In this document: positions 7,129 to 15,922 of the stretch, piece after piece | Position numbering within the stretch: position 1 is the first letter of the stretch | Layout of the letters: every line of letters begins with the position of its first letter | From: Clostridia bacterium | GTDB taxonomy: Bacteria; Bacillota; Clostridia; Oscillospirales; Acutalibacteraceae | DNA length: 51,554 bases | Direction: 5' to 3' | NCBI GenBank assembly: GCA_017399175.1 | Contig: JAFQEE010000039.1 | Location: 1 to 51,554 of the forward strand | Notes under the pieces: model-generated | The model's database searches: none | The model's input: the letters and a program-made list of their open reading frames with translations, nothing else | What the model was told of the DNA's origin: nothing | Position numbers and translations under genes: made by a program

Positions 7129-8487
7129 TTATACCAATGGTGACGGGAGATAAATTTCAGGATTAATTCTGTTACCGTTAAGACGCATTTCAAAGTGAAG
7201 ATGTGAACCGGCAACAGGGTTTGATTCGCTTGGACGCGGCCAACAGTTACCTGTATTACCAACAAGACCAATTACCTGTCCCTGCTTAACCTTATCACCA
7301 ACACTTACATATCTTGCATCAAGGTGAGCACCCAATGAACTCAAACCATTACCGTGGTCAATATTGATATAATGACCGTTTGATGATGCAATATATGATG
7401 ATTTTGTAACAACACCGTCAGCAACTGCGTAGAACTTTGCACCCTTTGTAGTGTAATATGTTTTACCATTGATTACTCGGTTTGCAGGACCGCAAAGGTC
7501 AACTGATGCAGTACCTCGGGATGAATGCTGAGCATAAGTTGCTGAATAATAAACTGTAGGCTCCTGAATCGGAGAAATAAGTCCTCTTGAAGATACACGG
7601 AACTTGTGGTTTGTGTTTCCATTAACAACTGTACCGTCACCCTTTGAGCCTTCATTGTTAATTTCCTTGTCGAGTTGTGCAGCAAAGTCGGCTTTTTCCT
7701 TTTCAGCCTGTGCCATCAACTGCTGATAGTAAGCACTATCCTGATTGTACTTACTGATAATTTCGTTCTGCTTTTTGATGTTAGCATCATTCTTTGCCTG
7801 AGCAGCCTTAACTTCGCTCATTTTTACATCAAGAACTGCTTTTTCAGCCTGCTGTTCAGCACGGTCAGCCTCAACGCTCTTTTTCTTTTCTTCAACCTCT
7901 GTACGCTTTGCATCTAAATCCTCAAGCATACGATTGAGTTCTTTAATCTTTTCTTCAAGTTCTTTTATAACACCTGTATCGTGCTTTGCAACCTGACGAA
8001 GAAATTCACTTCTTGCAAGGAAATCTGAAAAGTCAGTTGCACTTAAGAAAATCTCAAGTTCAGATGTTTCACCTGCCATATATGTAGCACGAAGACGCTT
8101 ACGAAGAAGTTCCTGTGTGTCAGCAATATCTTTTTCCTGCTGTTCCATCTGTGCAGTAACATCTTTTATTTCTTTTTCAAGTTTTTTGATACGAGCTTGA
8201 AATTCGTTAATTTCAGCAGTCAACTCGTTGATTTTTTTCTGAATAGGAGCCATTTCCTTTTCAATCAAGGCAATCTTCTGGTCAATTACTCGGCTCTGCT
8301 CCTGTAACTGCTCAAGCTTTTTCTTGGCATTTGCCTGACCCTCATTACTCTCTGCAATTTCTTTTTCATACTTTTCGATTTCGGCATCAAACTCGGCAAG
8401 AGTTTTTGCTGATGCTGAAAACGGAATTGCAGTAAAAAGTAAAGTAATTGCTAAAAGAACAGAGAATATTTTAGTGCTATTTTTCAC
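7129..8487 (-). CDS. EnvC-like secreted coiled-coil protein with LytM/M23 domain
   Basis: 452 residues: signal peptide (1-28, ending SASA), a long charged coiled coil (about 30-270), then a C-terminal LytM/M23 domain. FtsEX is known to drive such coiled-coil proteins (EnvC, PcsB, CwlO) through conformational change to control septal wall cleavage. The HLHFEMR motif and the GAHLD segment are kept. The first metal-ligand motif HxxxD instead reads TASVD, so the zinc His is missing, and the protein may be an amidase activator like E. coli EnvC rather than a peptidase. The start is GTG and overlaps the ftsX stop by 11 bases, indicating translational coupling. Confidence 0.88.
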   Translation of the reverse strand: MKNSTKIFSVLLAITLLFTAIPFSASAKTLAEFDAEIEKYEKEIAESNEGQANAKKKLEQLQEQSRVIDQKIALIEKEMAPIQKKINELTAEINEFQARIKKLEKEIKDVTAQMEQQEKDIADTQELLRKRLRATYMAGETSELEIFLSATDFSDFLARSEFLRQVAKHDTGVIKELEEKIKELNRMLEDLDAKRTEVEEKKKSVEADRAEQQAEKAVLDVKMSEVKAAQAKNDANIKKQNEIISKYNQDSAYYQQLMAQAEKEKADFAAQLDKEINNEGSKGDGTVVNGNTNHKFRVSSRGLISPIQEPTVYYSATYAQHSSRGTASVDLCGPANRVINGKTYYTTKGAKFYAVADGVVTKSSYIASSNGHYINIDHGNGLSSLGAHLDARYVSVGDKVKQGQVIGLVGNTGNCWPRPSESNPVAGSHLHFEMRLNGNRINPEIYLPSPLV

Positions 8488-9382
8488 TTACAACACTCCC
8501 TTGCTCTCTAAGATATTTACCCATAGAAATAAGGCTTCCTACTGAACCTGTGAACATACCGATTCCAGCGAACAATAATAAAATATATCCTGCATATGGG
8601 CCAAAGCTTACAGGCTTGAACAAATTAAGCATATCCTGGAAAATATATGAAACGCCATAATAAAGTCCTGCAAGCACGCCGAATGAAACAAGGCTTGATA
8701 TAATACCGATTACAATACCCTCAATCATAAATGGCCAACGGATAAACCAGTTTGTTGCACCAACGGCCTTCATAATGCTGATTTCAAGTCGTCGTGAAAA
8801 CATTGTAATTCTAATTGTATTTGCAATGATAAACAATGAAACGATAAAGAGAAGAAGCACCATTCCGGCAATTACTATTGTAACTGCGTGACGGATATCA
8901 ATAAGCTTATCGGCAACATCACTGTTTTCTCGTACTGATTCAACAAACTCCAAATCATTAAGTCCGGAAACCGTCTGTCTGAAGAATGCCATATCGAAAA
9001 CGACAACCTTATAAGCGTCAGGCATTGGATTTTCCATACCTTCAAGAAGCGCTGAATCTTTGCCAAGTTCTTCCTTACTCTTTTCAAAAGCTTCTTCTTT
9101 TGAAACAAAAATGCAATCCTGAATATTACCTAAATCGTATATATCCTGATTCATTTTTTCAATTTGCTCGTCAGTTGTTCCGTCCTCAATATAGACCATA
9201 ATAACATTCTGACTTTCAATCTTATCAAGCAATGAATTGATATTGAAGAAAAGCATTGCACCAAGACCAATTATTACAAGACAAGCCATCAAAACGGTAA
9301 TTGACGCCAATGACATAAGACGGTTTACCCAAACATTACGGAAACCTTCTTTTGTTAAATAACCTAAACTTGCACCTTTCAT
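8477..9382 (-). CDS. ftsX: Cell division ABC transporter permease FtsX
   Basis: 301 residues with the FtsX layout: a short cytoplasmic N-terminus (YLTKEGFRNVWVNRLMSLAS), TM1 (about 21-48), a large extracellular domain (about 50-165) that binds the wall-hydrolase regulator, then three more TMs with the family motif RRLEISIMKAVGATNWFIRWPF cut across the loop. Works with FtsE as a mechanotransmitter in septal wall remodelling. Its ATG overlaps the ftsE stop by 4 bases, and its stop overlaps the M23 gene. Confidence 0.96.
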   Translation of the reverse strand: MKGASLGYLTKEGFRNVWVNRLMSLASITVLMACLVIIGLGAMLFFNINSLLDKIESQNVIMVYIEDGTTDEQIEKMNQDIYDLGNIQDCIFVSKEEAFEKSKEELGKDSALLEGMENPMPDAYKVVVFDMAFFRQTVSGLNDLEFVESVRENSDVADKLIDIRHAVTIVIAGMVLLLFIVSLFIIANTIRITMFSRRLEISIMKAVGATNWFIRWPFMIEGIVIGIISSLVSFGVLAGLYYGVSYIFQDMLNLFKPVSFGPYAGYILLLFAGIGMFTGSVGSLISMGKYLREQGSVVSEK

Positions 9383-10353
9383 TCAGCGTCACCTCCCTCT
9401 TGTTTTGCTTCAATTTCTGCGATAACATCTTCAGGAGAAATATCTGTACTTTCAACACCGTAAGATTTCATAAAATCTTCAAGTTCCTTATCACTGTTTG
9501 GCTGATGATAGAATGACGGAGAAGCATTGTTTTCGTCATCAAGTTCAAGAAGCGAACTTATAACTTCTTCACGCATCTGGTCAACTGTATCCTGAAGTTC
9601 CTGTTCAACAGCCTCTTTAAGTTCCGCCTGAGTTTCATAAACAACAGGTTCTTCTGCAACTGTATTAACTTCTTCTACAACCTGTGGTCTTGCAGCTGTA
9701 TCAGACACAACCTCACCCTGATTGATTGTAATAACACGATGATTAAAACGACGAACAAGCTCATGCTCGTGAGTAACCATTACAACAGTTGTTCCGTTAG
9801 CATTGATATGATTTAAAAGGTCAACGATTTCATATGACATTTCAGGGTCAATGTTACCTGTCGGCTCATCGGCAATAATAATTCCCGCATTATTTACAAG
9901 AGCACGAGCGAGAGCAACTCTCTGCTGTTCACCGCCTGAAAGCTGTGTTGGTAACTGTCTTGCCTTTGATGTAAGACCAACAAGGCTCAAAACATAAGGA
10001 ACCCTTTTACGAATGTCTTTTTCCTTTGCACCAATAACACGCATAGCAAATGCAACATTATCATATACAGTCATATTAGGGATAAGACGGAAATCCTGAA
10101 AAACGATACCCATTGTTCGGCGGAACTTTGGAATATCTCTTTTCTTGATTTTATTAAGATTATAATTATTGATAATAACAGAGCCACTGTTAGCAACCTG
10201 TTCACGCATAATTATTTTAAGAAATGTACTTTTACCTGCACCTGATGAACCAACGATAAATACAAATTCACCGTCTTCAATTTTAATGGAAACATCACGA
10301 AGGGCATTGGTACCGTTGTCATAAGTTTTTGAAACATTTTTGAATTCAATCAC
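9379..10353 (-). CDS. ftsE: Cell division ATPase FtsE with C-terminal extension
   Basis: ABC ATPase partner of FtsX. Walker A GSSGAGKST, Q-loop FQDFRLIP, signature LSGGEQQRVALARA, Walker B IIIADEPTGN and switch His in VMVTHEHEL are all intact, so it should hydrolyse ATP. FtsE is normally about 230 residues; this one has 324, with an acidic, mostly helical tail of about 95 residues from position 230 (for example DTVDQMREEVISSLLELDDE). The start is GTG with AGGTG upstream. First gene of the four-gene operon. Confidence 0.95.
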   Translation of the reverse strand: MIEFKNVSKTYDNGTNALRDVSIKIEDGEFVFIVGSSGAGKSTFLKIIMREQVANSGSVIINNYNLNKIKKRDIPKFRRTMGIVFQDFRLIPNMTVYDNVAFAMRVIGAKEKDIRKRVPYVLSLVGLTSKARQLPTQLSGGEQQRVALARALVNNAGIIIADEPTGNIDPEMSYEIVDLLNHINANGTTVVMVTHEHELVRRFNHRVITINQGEVVSDTAARPQVVEEVNTVAEEPVVYETQAELKEAVEQELQDTVDQMREEVISSLLELDDENNASPSFYHQPNSDKELEDFMKSYGVESTDISPEDVIAEIEAKQEGGDAE

Positions 10354-10437
10354 AAATATGCACCTATTCCTTTTATGTATTTAAAAATTCAACCTGTTTT
10401 TGGCAACAATAACACAGAATAGTCATTGTTAGTTCAC

Positions 10438-10465
10438 ATTATACCACAAAATATTGTGTTTGTAA
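10438..10465 (-). promoter_or_regulatory. Promoter of the ftsE operon
   Basis: On the minus strand, TTACAA (10460-10465), 16-bp spacer, TATAAT (10438-10443). The spacer holds the dyad CACAA-AATA-TTGTG (10445-10458), which may be an operator or chance in AT-rich DNA. The leader to the GTG start is about 75 bases. Confidence 0.6.
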
Positions 10466-10585
10466 CGCTTTTTAAGAAAAGTTAACATTTATCGTCGTTT
10501 TGCACAAAATTTTGTTGTGTTTTATTACATTTTAGATAAACTATAAGCAAATATTTTAGCATATTTTTTCTAATTTATTTTATTC

Positions 10586-10613
10586 TTTACATTTTATGGT
10601 TATATGGTATAAT
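10586..10613 (+). promoter_or_regulatory. Promoter of the Gfo/Idh/MocA gene
   Basis: TTTACA (10586-10591), 16-bp spacer, TATAAT (10608-10613), about 38 bases before the start codon. It is divergent from the ftsE promoter in a 298-base intergenic region that shows nothing else. Confidence 0.7.
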
Positions 10614-10651
10614 TCATTTGATAAAAAATTCGTTTTCAGAGAGATGATATT

Positions 10652-11950
10652 ATGTCAAAACCAATTACTGCTATTATTGTTGGTGCAGGTCACAGAGCAT
10701 TAATATATGCTGAACTTGCAATTACAAATCCTGAACTTATGAAGATTGTTGGAGTTGCTGACCCTAATCCAGTAAGACGCGAAATGTGTATGAAAAAGTT
10801 TGGATTTTCAGAAGATATGTGTTTTGAGTCTGCACAGGAGTTAGCGAAAAAAGGCAAGCTTGCTGACACGATTATAAACGGCACAATGGACCATCAGCAT
10901 CTTGAAACTTCGATTCCACTTCTTGATGCAGGTTATGATATGCTTTTGGAAAAGCCATTTGCACCTAACGAAGAAGATATGAGAGAAATCGTAGCGTGTG
11001 CAAAAAAGAACAACTCAAAGGTTATGATTTGTCATGTACTTCGTTACACACCTTTCTACTATGCAATCAAGGAAAGACTTGTTAAGGGTGAAATCGGTGA
11101 AATAATGAACATTCAGACACTTGAACACGTAAGTTATCATCACCTTTCAACATCTTATGTCCGTGGTAAATGGGCAAACAGCAAGGAATGTCACACTTCA
11201 ATGCTTTTGGCAAAATGCTGTCACGACATTGACATTATGATGTGGATGATGAGTGATACAAAGCCGACTCAAATTTCAAGTTTTGGTGGTAAATATCAGT
11301 TCAAGCCTGAAAATGCACCCCAGAACGCAGGTGAAAGATGTCTTGTTGACTGTCCGTTAGTTGAAGATTGCAGATACTCTGCAAAAAGACTTTATATTGA
11401 CCAACCTGACCGTTGGGCATTTTATATCTGGGATAAACTTGAGCATATTGAAAACCCAACAATTGAAGATAAAATCAATCTTCTTAAAGGTGATTCACCT
11501 TACGGAAAATGCATTTATAAATGTGATAATGATGTTGTTGACCATCAGTCTGTACTTGTAAATTTTGCAAACGGTGCAACGGGTACTCACAATATGGTTG
11601 GCGGTTCATCAATGTCACTTCGCAGAATACATATTGTTGGTACTCTCGGTGAAATTTACGGTAACTTTGAAGAAGCAAAGTTCTATGTTTCAAAAATTCA
11701 TCCTACAAAAACTGATGAAAAAATCGTTGAAGAAGTTGATTTAAAACTTACAGGTGATATGGTCGGTGCTTATGGCGGTCACGGTGGCGGTGACGAAAGA
11801 CTTGCAGAGGACTTTGTATCGTTTGTTCGTGGTGAAAGACCAAGCCTTGCGTGTACATCAATTTTCGACTCGGTTGCAGGTCACCTTTGTGTTTACCTTG
11901 CGGATAAATCAAGAGAAAACGGTGGTATGCCACAGGAAGTAATATTTTAA
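10652..11950 (+). CDS. Gfo/Idh/MocA-family NAD(P)-dependent oxidoreductase
   Basis: 432 residues. Rossmann N-terminus AIIVGAGHRALIYAE, the family EKP motif in LLEKPFAPNEEDM, and a helix CHTSMLLAKCCHDIDIMMWM giving the usual catalytic His/Asp region. Family members oxidise or rearrange sugars, inositols and glycosides. The core is split by a Cys-rich insertion: ERCLVDCPLVEDC (about 229-241) and GKCIYKCDNDVVDHQ (about 287-301). Five cysteines in two clusters could bind metal; the motif is seen in some subfamilies. A single-gene unit with its own promoter and terminator; the substrate cannot be told. Confidence 0.9.
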   Translation: MSKPITAIIVGAGHRALIYAELAITNPELMKIVGVADPNPVRREMCMKKFGFSEDMCFESAQELAKKGKLADTIINGTMDHQHLETSIPLLDAGYDMLLEKPFAPNEEDMREIVACAKKNNSKVMICHVLRYTPFYYAIKERLVKGEIGEIMNIQTLEHVSYHHLSTSYVRGKWANSKECHTSMLLAKCCHDIDIMMWMMSDTKPTQISSFGGKYQFKPENAPQNAGERCLVDCPLVEDCRYSAKRLYIDQPDRWAFYIWDKLEHIENPTIEDKINLLKGDSPYGKCIYKCDNDVVDHQSVLVNFANGATGTHNMVGGSSMSLRRIHIVGTLGEIYGNFEEAKFYVSKIHPTKTDEKIVEEVDLKLTGDMVGAYGGHGGGDERLAEDFVSFVRGERPSLACTSIFDSVAGHLCVYLADKSRENGGMPQEVIF

Positions 11951-11966
11951 TACTACAAAGAATTAA

Positions 11967-11990
11967 GGCAGTCGAGTGACTGCCCTTTTC
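11967..11990 (+). terminator. Rho-independent terminator of the Gfo/Idh/MocA gene
   Basis: GGCAGTC, loop GAGT, GACTGCC then CTTTTC. Lies between two convergent genes and may serve both. Confidence 0.7.
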
Positions 11991-12001
11991 ATAAATACTT
12001 T

Positions 12002-12565
12002 TTATATTTCTTCACTGAAATTGCTTTTTACAAGTTCTTTTAGCTTATTCAAATTCGCCTCATCAAAACACGAAACAATGATACACTGTTGGTGTTTTGT
12101 AACTATCTTGTAAAGATACTTTTTAGAAAAATTAAAGTTCAAAACTTTTTGAGATATAGAAATTTCTTCTGGTTCAACAGCAGAAATCTCAGTTATATTC
12201 TTAGTGTTAATAACCATATTTAGGTATCGTGGTGCAAAACAAATTTTAATATAATCATTATAAACCACAATTTTATTGTTAACTAATGACATAAAAGAAA
12301 CAATTACAAGAACTGAATAAAACAAAATGTTAATTATCAATTCAATTAAATCCATTGTTCCTGCAAAGAAATATACGTCTTCAAAAAGGAAACTATCTGC
12401 ATAGCGTTCATAAAACATTTCATAAAACGACACATCATTGAACAAGTTAATAAGTATAAAACCTAAACCATATAATACACATAATAAAGAAAAAAGTAAT
12501 ATTAAAACTTGAAATACTTTATATCTGTATGAACGATATAATTTTACACTAAACAGCTTTTTCAT
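12002..12565 (-). CDS. Two-TM membrane protein, possibly with a PH-like domain
   Basis: 187 residues from the ATG of MKKLFSVKLY, chosen because GAGGAGA lies ten bases upstream; an ATG seven codons earlier has no binding site. Two membrane segments (about 18-43 and 70-95) are followed by a cytoplasmic domain of alternating strands ending in a helix (NNKIVVYNDYIKICF, then NLNKLKELVKSNF). That pattern resembles bacterial PH-like membrane proteins (bPH), but this is only a fold impression. Very AT-rich and isolated, with no family recognised. Confidence 0.65.
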   Translation of the reverse strand: MKKLFSVKLYRSYRYKVFQVLILLFSLLCVLYGLGFILINLFNDVSFYEMFYERYADSFLFEDVYFFAGTMDLIELIINILFYSVLVIVSFMSLVNNKIVVYNDYIKICFAPRYLNMVINTKNITEISAVEPEEISISQKVLNFNFSKKYLYKIVTKHQQCIIVSCFDEANLNKLKELVKSNFSEEI

Positions 12566-12644
12566 AATTATACAATCTCCTCTCATAAAATAAATCTTTT
12601 ATAATCATAATATATCAAATTACATTTTTGTTGTCAACAAAAAA

Positions 12645-12671
12645 CGGGACGATGTGGGCATCGTCCCCTAC
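12645..12671. repeat. Variable-stem hairpin repeat (family A), copy 4
   Basis: Same stem as copy 1: GGGACGATG, TGGG, CATCGTCCC, then CCTAC. It is one of three repeats in the 359-base gap before the FadR-type gene. Confidence 0.75.
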
Positions 12672-12714
12672 TTTTATCTTTTAACTATTAAATCTTATCT
12701 ATTATCTAAATATA

Positions 12715-12740
12715 CGGGTTGCCGAGTCGTCAGCCCCTAC
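12715..12740. repeat. Variable-stem hairpin repeat (family A), copy 5
   Basis: GGGTTGCCGA opposite GTCGTCAGCCC, an imperfect stem, then CTAC. Past the CCCTAC edge is an ACA...AATTGGTTGG flank shared in reverse with copies 6, 7 and 9. Confidence 0.6.
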
Positions 12741-12775
12741 AACATAATTAAATTGGTTGGATGCAGACGTGGAAT

Positions 12776-12823
12776 CCCCTCAGTCAACTTCGTTGACAGC
12801 TCCCCATCAAGTGGGGAGCCAAG
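12776..12823. repeat. Dispersed two-hairpin repeat (family B), copy 3
   Basis: CCCCTCAGTC, first stem GTCAAC/GTTGAC with loop TTC, second stem GCTCCCCA/TGGGGAGC with loop TCAAG, ending CCAAG. Confidence 0.8.
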
Positions 12824-12862
12824 TGCCACTACGCGGTTTTTCAACAATTATTAAAATAGTGT

Positions 12863-12891
12863 TTGCTTTTTTTGAATGAATGGTGTATAGT
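12863..12891 (+). promoter_or_regulatory. Promoter of the FadR-type regulator
   Basis: TTGCTT (12863-12868), 17-bp spacer, TATAGT (12886-12891), 33 bases before the start codon. No copy of the operator seen at ilvC is present here. Confidence 0.55.
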
Positions 12892-12924
12892 AGTTTCATT
12901 ATTTTCAAAACGAGGGAAAAAGTT

Positions 12925-13617
12925 ATGCAAAAGGAAAATTTATCCCAGCGTACTGCCGAGACACTCAAAAAGATGATTATTGAGGAGCATAAATACAAAT
13001 ACGGTGAAAAGTTGCCTAATGAAAATGAGCTTTCACAGGAATTGGGAATCAGCCGAACAACACTTCGTGAGGCTATAAGAACACTTATTTCCGTTGGTAT
13101 TCTTGTTGTAAAACGCGGCAAGGGTACTTATGTTTCTGAAGAAATCGACCAGTATGCACAGGAAATCGATGTAAACGATTTCACTAACAAACAAATAACA
13201 TTACGCGATTTATATGAAACACGATTGATTTTTGAGCCTGAGGCTGCGGCACTTGCCTGTAAACGAGCTACGGATGAAGAAATCCTGGAAATTCTCCGTC
13301 TTGGTGAAATTTGTCAGGCTGAACTTAAAAATGACCCTCGAGGGGCTAAGAGAATTGAGTCTGAAAGTGCTTTTCACGGTGCGATACTCAAGGCATCTCA
13401 CAACGAATTTCTTGGTCACTTCTTCCCTATTCTTTCAAATACAATTCAGAAAACCATTGAATTAAACTACAACCTTGAAACGATTGCAGAAGAAGCATAC
13501 AAGGACCACATTATGATTATGAATTTCCTTAAAAACAGGGATTCTGTGGGTGTTAAAAGTGCTGTTACAATTCACTTACATCACGCAGTAATTAATGAGC
13601 AAATATCTTTTGATTAA
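12925..13617 (+). CDS. GntR/FadR-subfamily transcriptional regulator (FCD domain)
   Basis: 230 residues. N-terminal GntR winged helix: LPNENELSQELGISRTTLRE, then VKRGKGTYVSEE. The C-terminal all-helical FCD ligand-binding domain (about 85-225) keeps the metal-binding histidines in FHGAILKASHNEF, KDHIMIMNF and IHLHHAV. FCD regulators sense small carboxylates and usually repress a neighbouring operon. The start ATG (MQKENLSQ) has GAGGG eight bases upstream; the longer frame to 12880 starts inside the promoter. It sits directly before ilvC, whose promoter carries FadR-type operators, so control of ilvC is the best inference. Confidence 0.92.
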   Translation: MQKENLSQRTAETLKKMIIEEHKYKYGEKLPNENELSQELGISRTTLREAIRTLISVGILVVKRGKGTYVSEEIDQYAQEIDVNDFTNKQITLRDLYETRLIFEPEAAALACKRATDEEILEILRLGEICQAELKNDPRGAKRIESESAFHGAILKASHNEFLGHFFPILSNTIQKTIELNYNLETIAEEAYKDHIMIMNFLKNRDSVGVKSAVTIHLHHAVINEQISFD

Positions 13618-13633
13618 TTTTTTAAAAAAGGTA

Positions 13634-13661
13634 TTGACAAATTTGTATTATCATATATAAT
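13634..13661 (+). promoter_or_regulatory. Promoter of ilvC
   Basis: TTGACA (13634-13639), 16-bp spacer, TATAAT (13656-13661). Strong consensus. The predicted start point falls inside the first FadR-type operator. Confidence 0.88.
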
Positions 13662-13663
13662 AT

Positions 13664-13696
13664 GTTGTATGACAACGCAAACAAGATGTCAAACAA
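13664..13696 (+). promoter_or_regulatory. Tandem FadR-type operators at the ilvC start site
   Basis: GTTGT-ATG-ACAAC (13664-13676) matches the FadR-subfamily consensus TNGTNNNACNA exactly. A second site, ATGTCAAACAA (13686-13696), matches it with one mismatch. They are 21 bp apart, two helical turns, and cover the predicted transcription start, as expected for repression by a dimeric regulator. Confidence 0.7.
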
Positions 13697-13717
13697 CTCA
13701 AAATATTTTATTTATAG

Positions 13718-14752
<1,035 letters not shown>

Positions 14753-14770
14753 TTTATTACATAAAAGATT

Positions 14771-14805
14771 AAGAGTACGGAATTTGGTTTCCGTACTCTT
14801 TTTTT
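14771..14805 (+). terminator. Rho-independent terminator of ilvC
   Basis: 12-bp perfect stem AAGAGTACGGAA/TTCCGTACTCTT with loop TTTGGT and a T run. Confidence 0.95.
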
Positions 14806-14817
14806 GTTCTATCCGTG

Positions 14818-14843
14818 AGATTCTTCGCTACGCTCAGAATGAC
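14818..14843. repeat. Dispersed repeat family C, copy 2
   Basis: Identical to copy 1. Followed directly by an AACCAAATTGGTT-type flank and a family A hairpin, so the families may form one composite element. Confidence 0.75.
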
Positions 14844-14862
14844 AAACCAAATTGGTTATATT

Positions 14863-14889
14863 GTAGGGGCAGGTCTCTGTGCCTGCCCG
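14863..14889. repeat. Variable-stem hairpin repeat (family A), copy 6
   Basis: Opposite orientation to copies 1-5: GTAGGGGCAGG, loop TCTCTGT, then CCTGCCC. Preceded by the flank CCAAATTGGTTATATT. Confidence 0.7.
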
Positions 14890-14908
14890 CAAGTGAATGT
14901 TAAAAGTT

Positions 14909-14934
14909 CGGGAGGGCACGGAGACCCTCCCCTA
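14909..14934. repeat. Variable-stem hairpin repeat (family A), copy 7
   Basis: GGGAGGG, loop CACGGAGA, CCCTCCC, then CTACATTTCAACCATATTG, the reverse of the flank seen at copy 9. Confidence 0.7.
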
Positions 14935-14964
14935 CATTTCAACCATATTGAATTAATAAAAAAT

Positions 14965-14997
14965 CGGGTCGTAGGGGACGCCGACTCCTACGAACCA
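14965..14997. repeat. Variable-stem hairpin repeat (family A), divergent copy 8
   Basis: TCGTAGG ... CCTACGA with GTAGGGGA near the start. The layout is a little different from the others; it lies next to the methyltransferase stop codon. Confidence 0.5.
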
Positions 14998-14999
14998 AA

Positions 15000-15815
15000 C
15001 TAATTCTTTTTAAAAACATCAAGCATATGAATTGATAAGCCTACACAATCTTCACGCTCGCAAAGATTTGAAAGAAATTTCATATATTCTTCAAATTCAC
15101 GGTCAGTCAAAAGGTCTAATCTATCATCGAAAATATATGACAACATATCAACACCTACAAAGTGAAGTCTTGTAACATTATGGCTTTTCATAAGATTATC
15201 AATATCAGATTTACGATATAATTCAAATATTTCCTCGGGTGATGATATTGTATGATAGTCTTCTTGTATAAGACCTTTATCAAGATATTCTAATATTCTT
15301 TTTTTGTAAAAAAACTTATATATTGATGTATCATTGTTGCAATATGATGCATAAATTACCCCGCCTGTTTTTGCTACTCTGATTGCTTCACTAAGTGCTT
15401 TGTGTTTATCTTCTTCGTTAAATAAATGATACATTGGTCCTAACAACAAAACGATATCATATGTTTCGCTTTTAAATGCAGATAAATCGCAAGCATTACC
15501 TTCATAAATTTTGATGTTATAATGTGATTTGACTTTTTTCTTCATAATTTCAATATTGTGTGGTACAAGTTCAACCGCAGTAACATCATAACCCATTTCC
15601 GCAAGTGCAAGTGAATATCTGCCTGTGCCAGCACCAATTTCAATTATTTTAGCGTCAAGTGAAAGATATTTTTCAATGTATTTCATTGTATTAAGAAATT
15701 CAGGCATTCTGCTTTTTCGCAACAATCTGCCTTCTTCATCATAATTATTGTAAAAGTCAATAATACTATTTTCTGTTGTTATATGTTTCTTTTTGAATAA
15801 GCTTAATAATTTCAT
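15000..15815 (-). CDS. Class I SAM-dependent methyltransferase
   Basis: 271 residues. Motif I IIEIGAGTGRYSLALAEMGY binds S-adenosylmethionine. Acidic residue in VTAVELVPHN, motif II/III YDIVLLLGPMYHLF, and a C-terminal helical region. Substrate unknown; it resembles the Methyltransf_11/25 small-molecule group. Start ATG of MKLLSLF, because GAAAGGAG lies directly upstream and six codons of the longer frame would be this binding site. The ilvB terminator hairpin ends at the binding site, leaving no room for a promoter after it. Expression therefore needs readthrough from ilvB or a promoter within the ilvB 3' region. Confidence 0.88.
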   Translation of the reverse strand: MKLLSLFKKKHITTENSIIDFYNNYDEEGRLLRKSRMPEFLNTMKYIEKYLSLDAKIIEIGAGTGRYSLALAEMGYDVTAVELVPHNIEIMKKKVKSHYNIKIYEGNACDLSAFKSETYDIVLLLGPMYHLFNEEDKHKALSEAIRVAKTGGVIYASYCNNDTSIYKFFYKKRILEYLDKGLIQEDYHTISSPEEIFELYRKSDIDNLMKSHNVTRLHFVGVDMLSYIFDDRLDLLTDREFEEYMKFLSNLCEREDCVGLSIHMLDVFKKN

Positions 15816-15831
15816 TTTGTTTTCTCCTTTC

Positions 15832-15874
15832 AAAATAAAAATGGTGCAAGCTTATAAACTAAGCCTACACCATT
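15832..15874 (-). terminator. Terminator of ilvB, abutting the methyltransferase ribosome binding site
   Basis: On the minus strand, AATGGTG and CACCATT pair with an inner AGGCTTA/TAAGCTT stem, followed by TTTATTTT. The next bases are GAAAGGAG of the methyltransferase gene. Confidence 0.8.
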
Positions 15875-15922
15875 ATAATCATATCGTTATAAAATACAGT
15901 TACACATATCGAAATGAATATA

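Noticed and set aside
10445-10458. CACAA-AATA-TTGTG dyad as a Rex site at ftsE
   Set aside because: Half-sites are in the opposite order to the Rex consensus TTGTGA...TCACAA; kept only as a note on the promoter.
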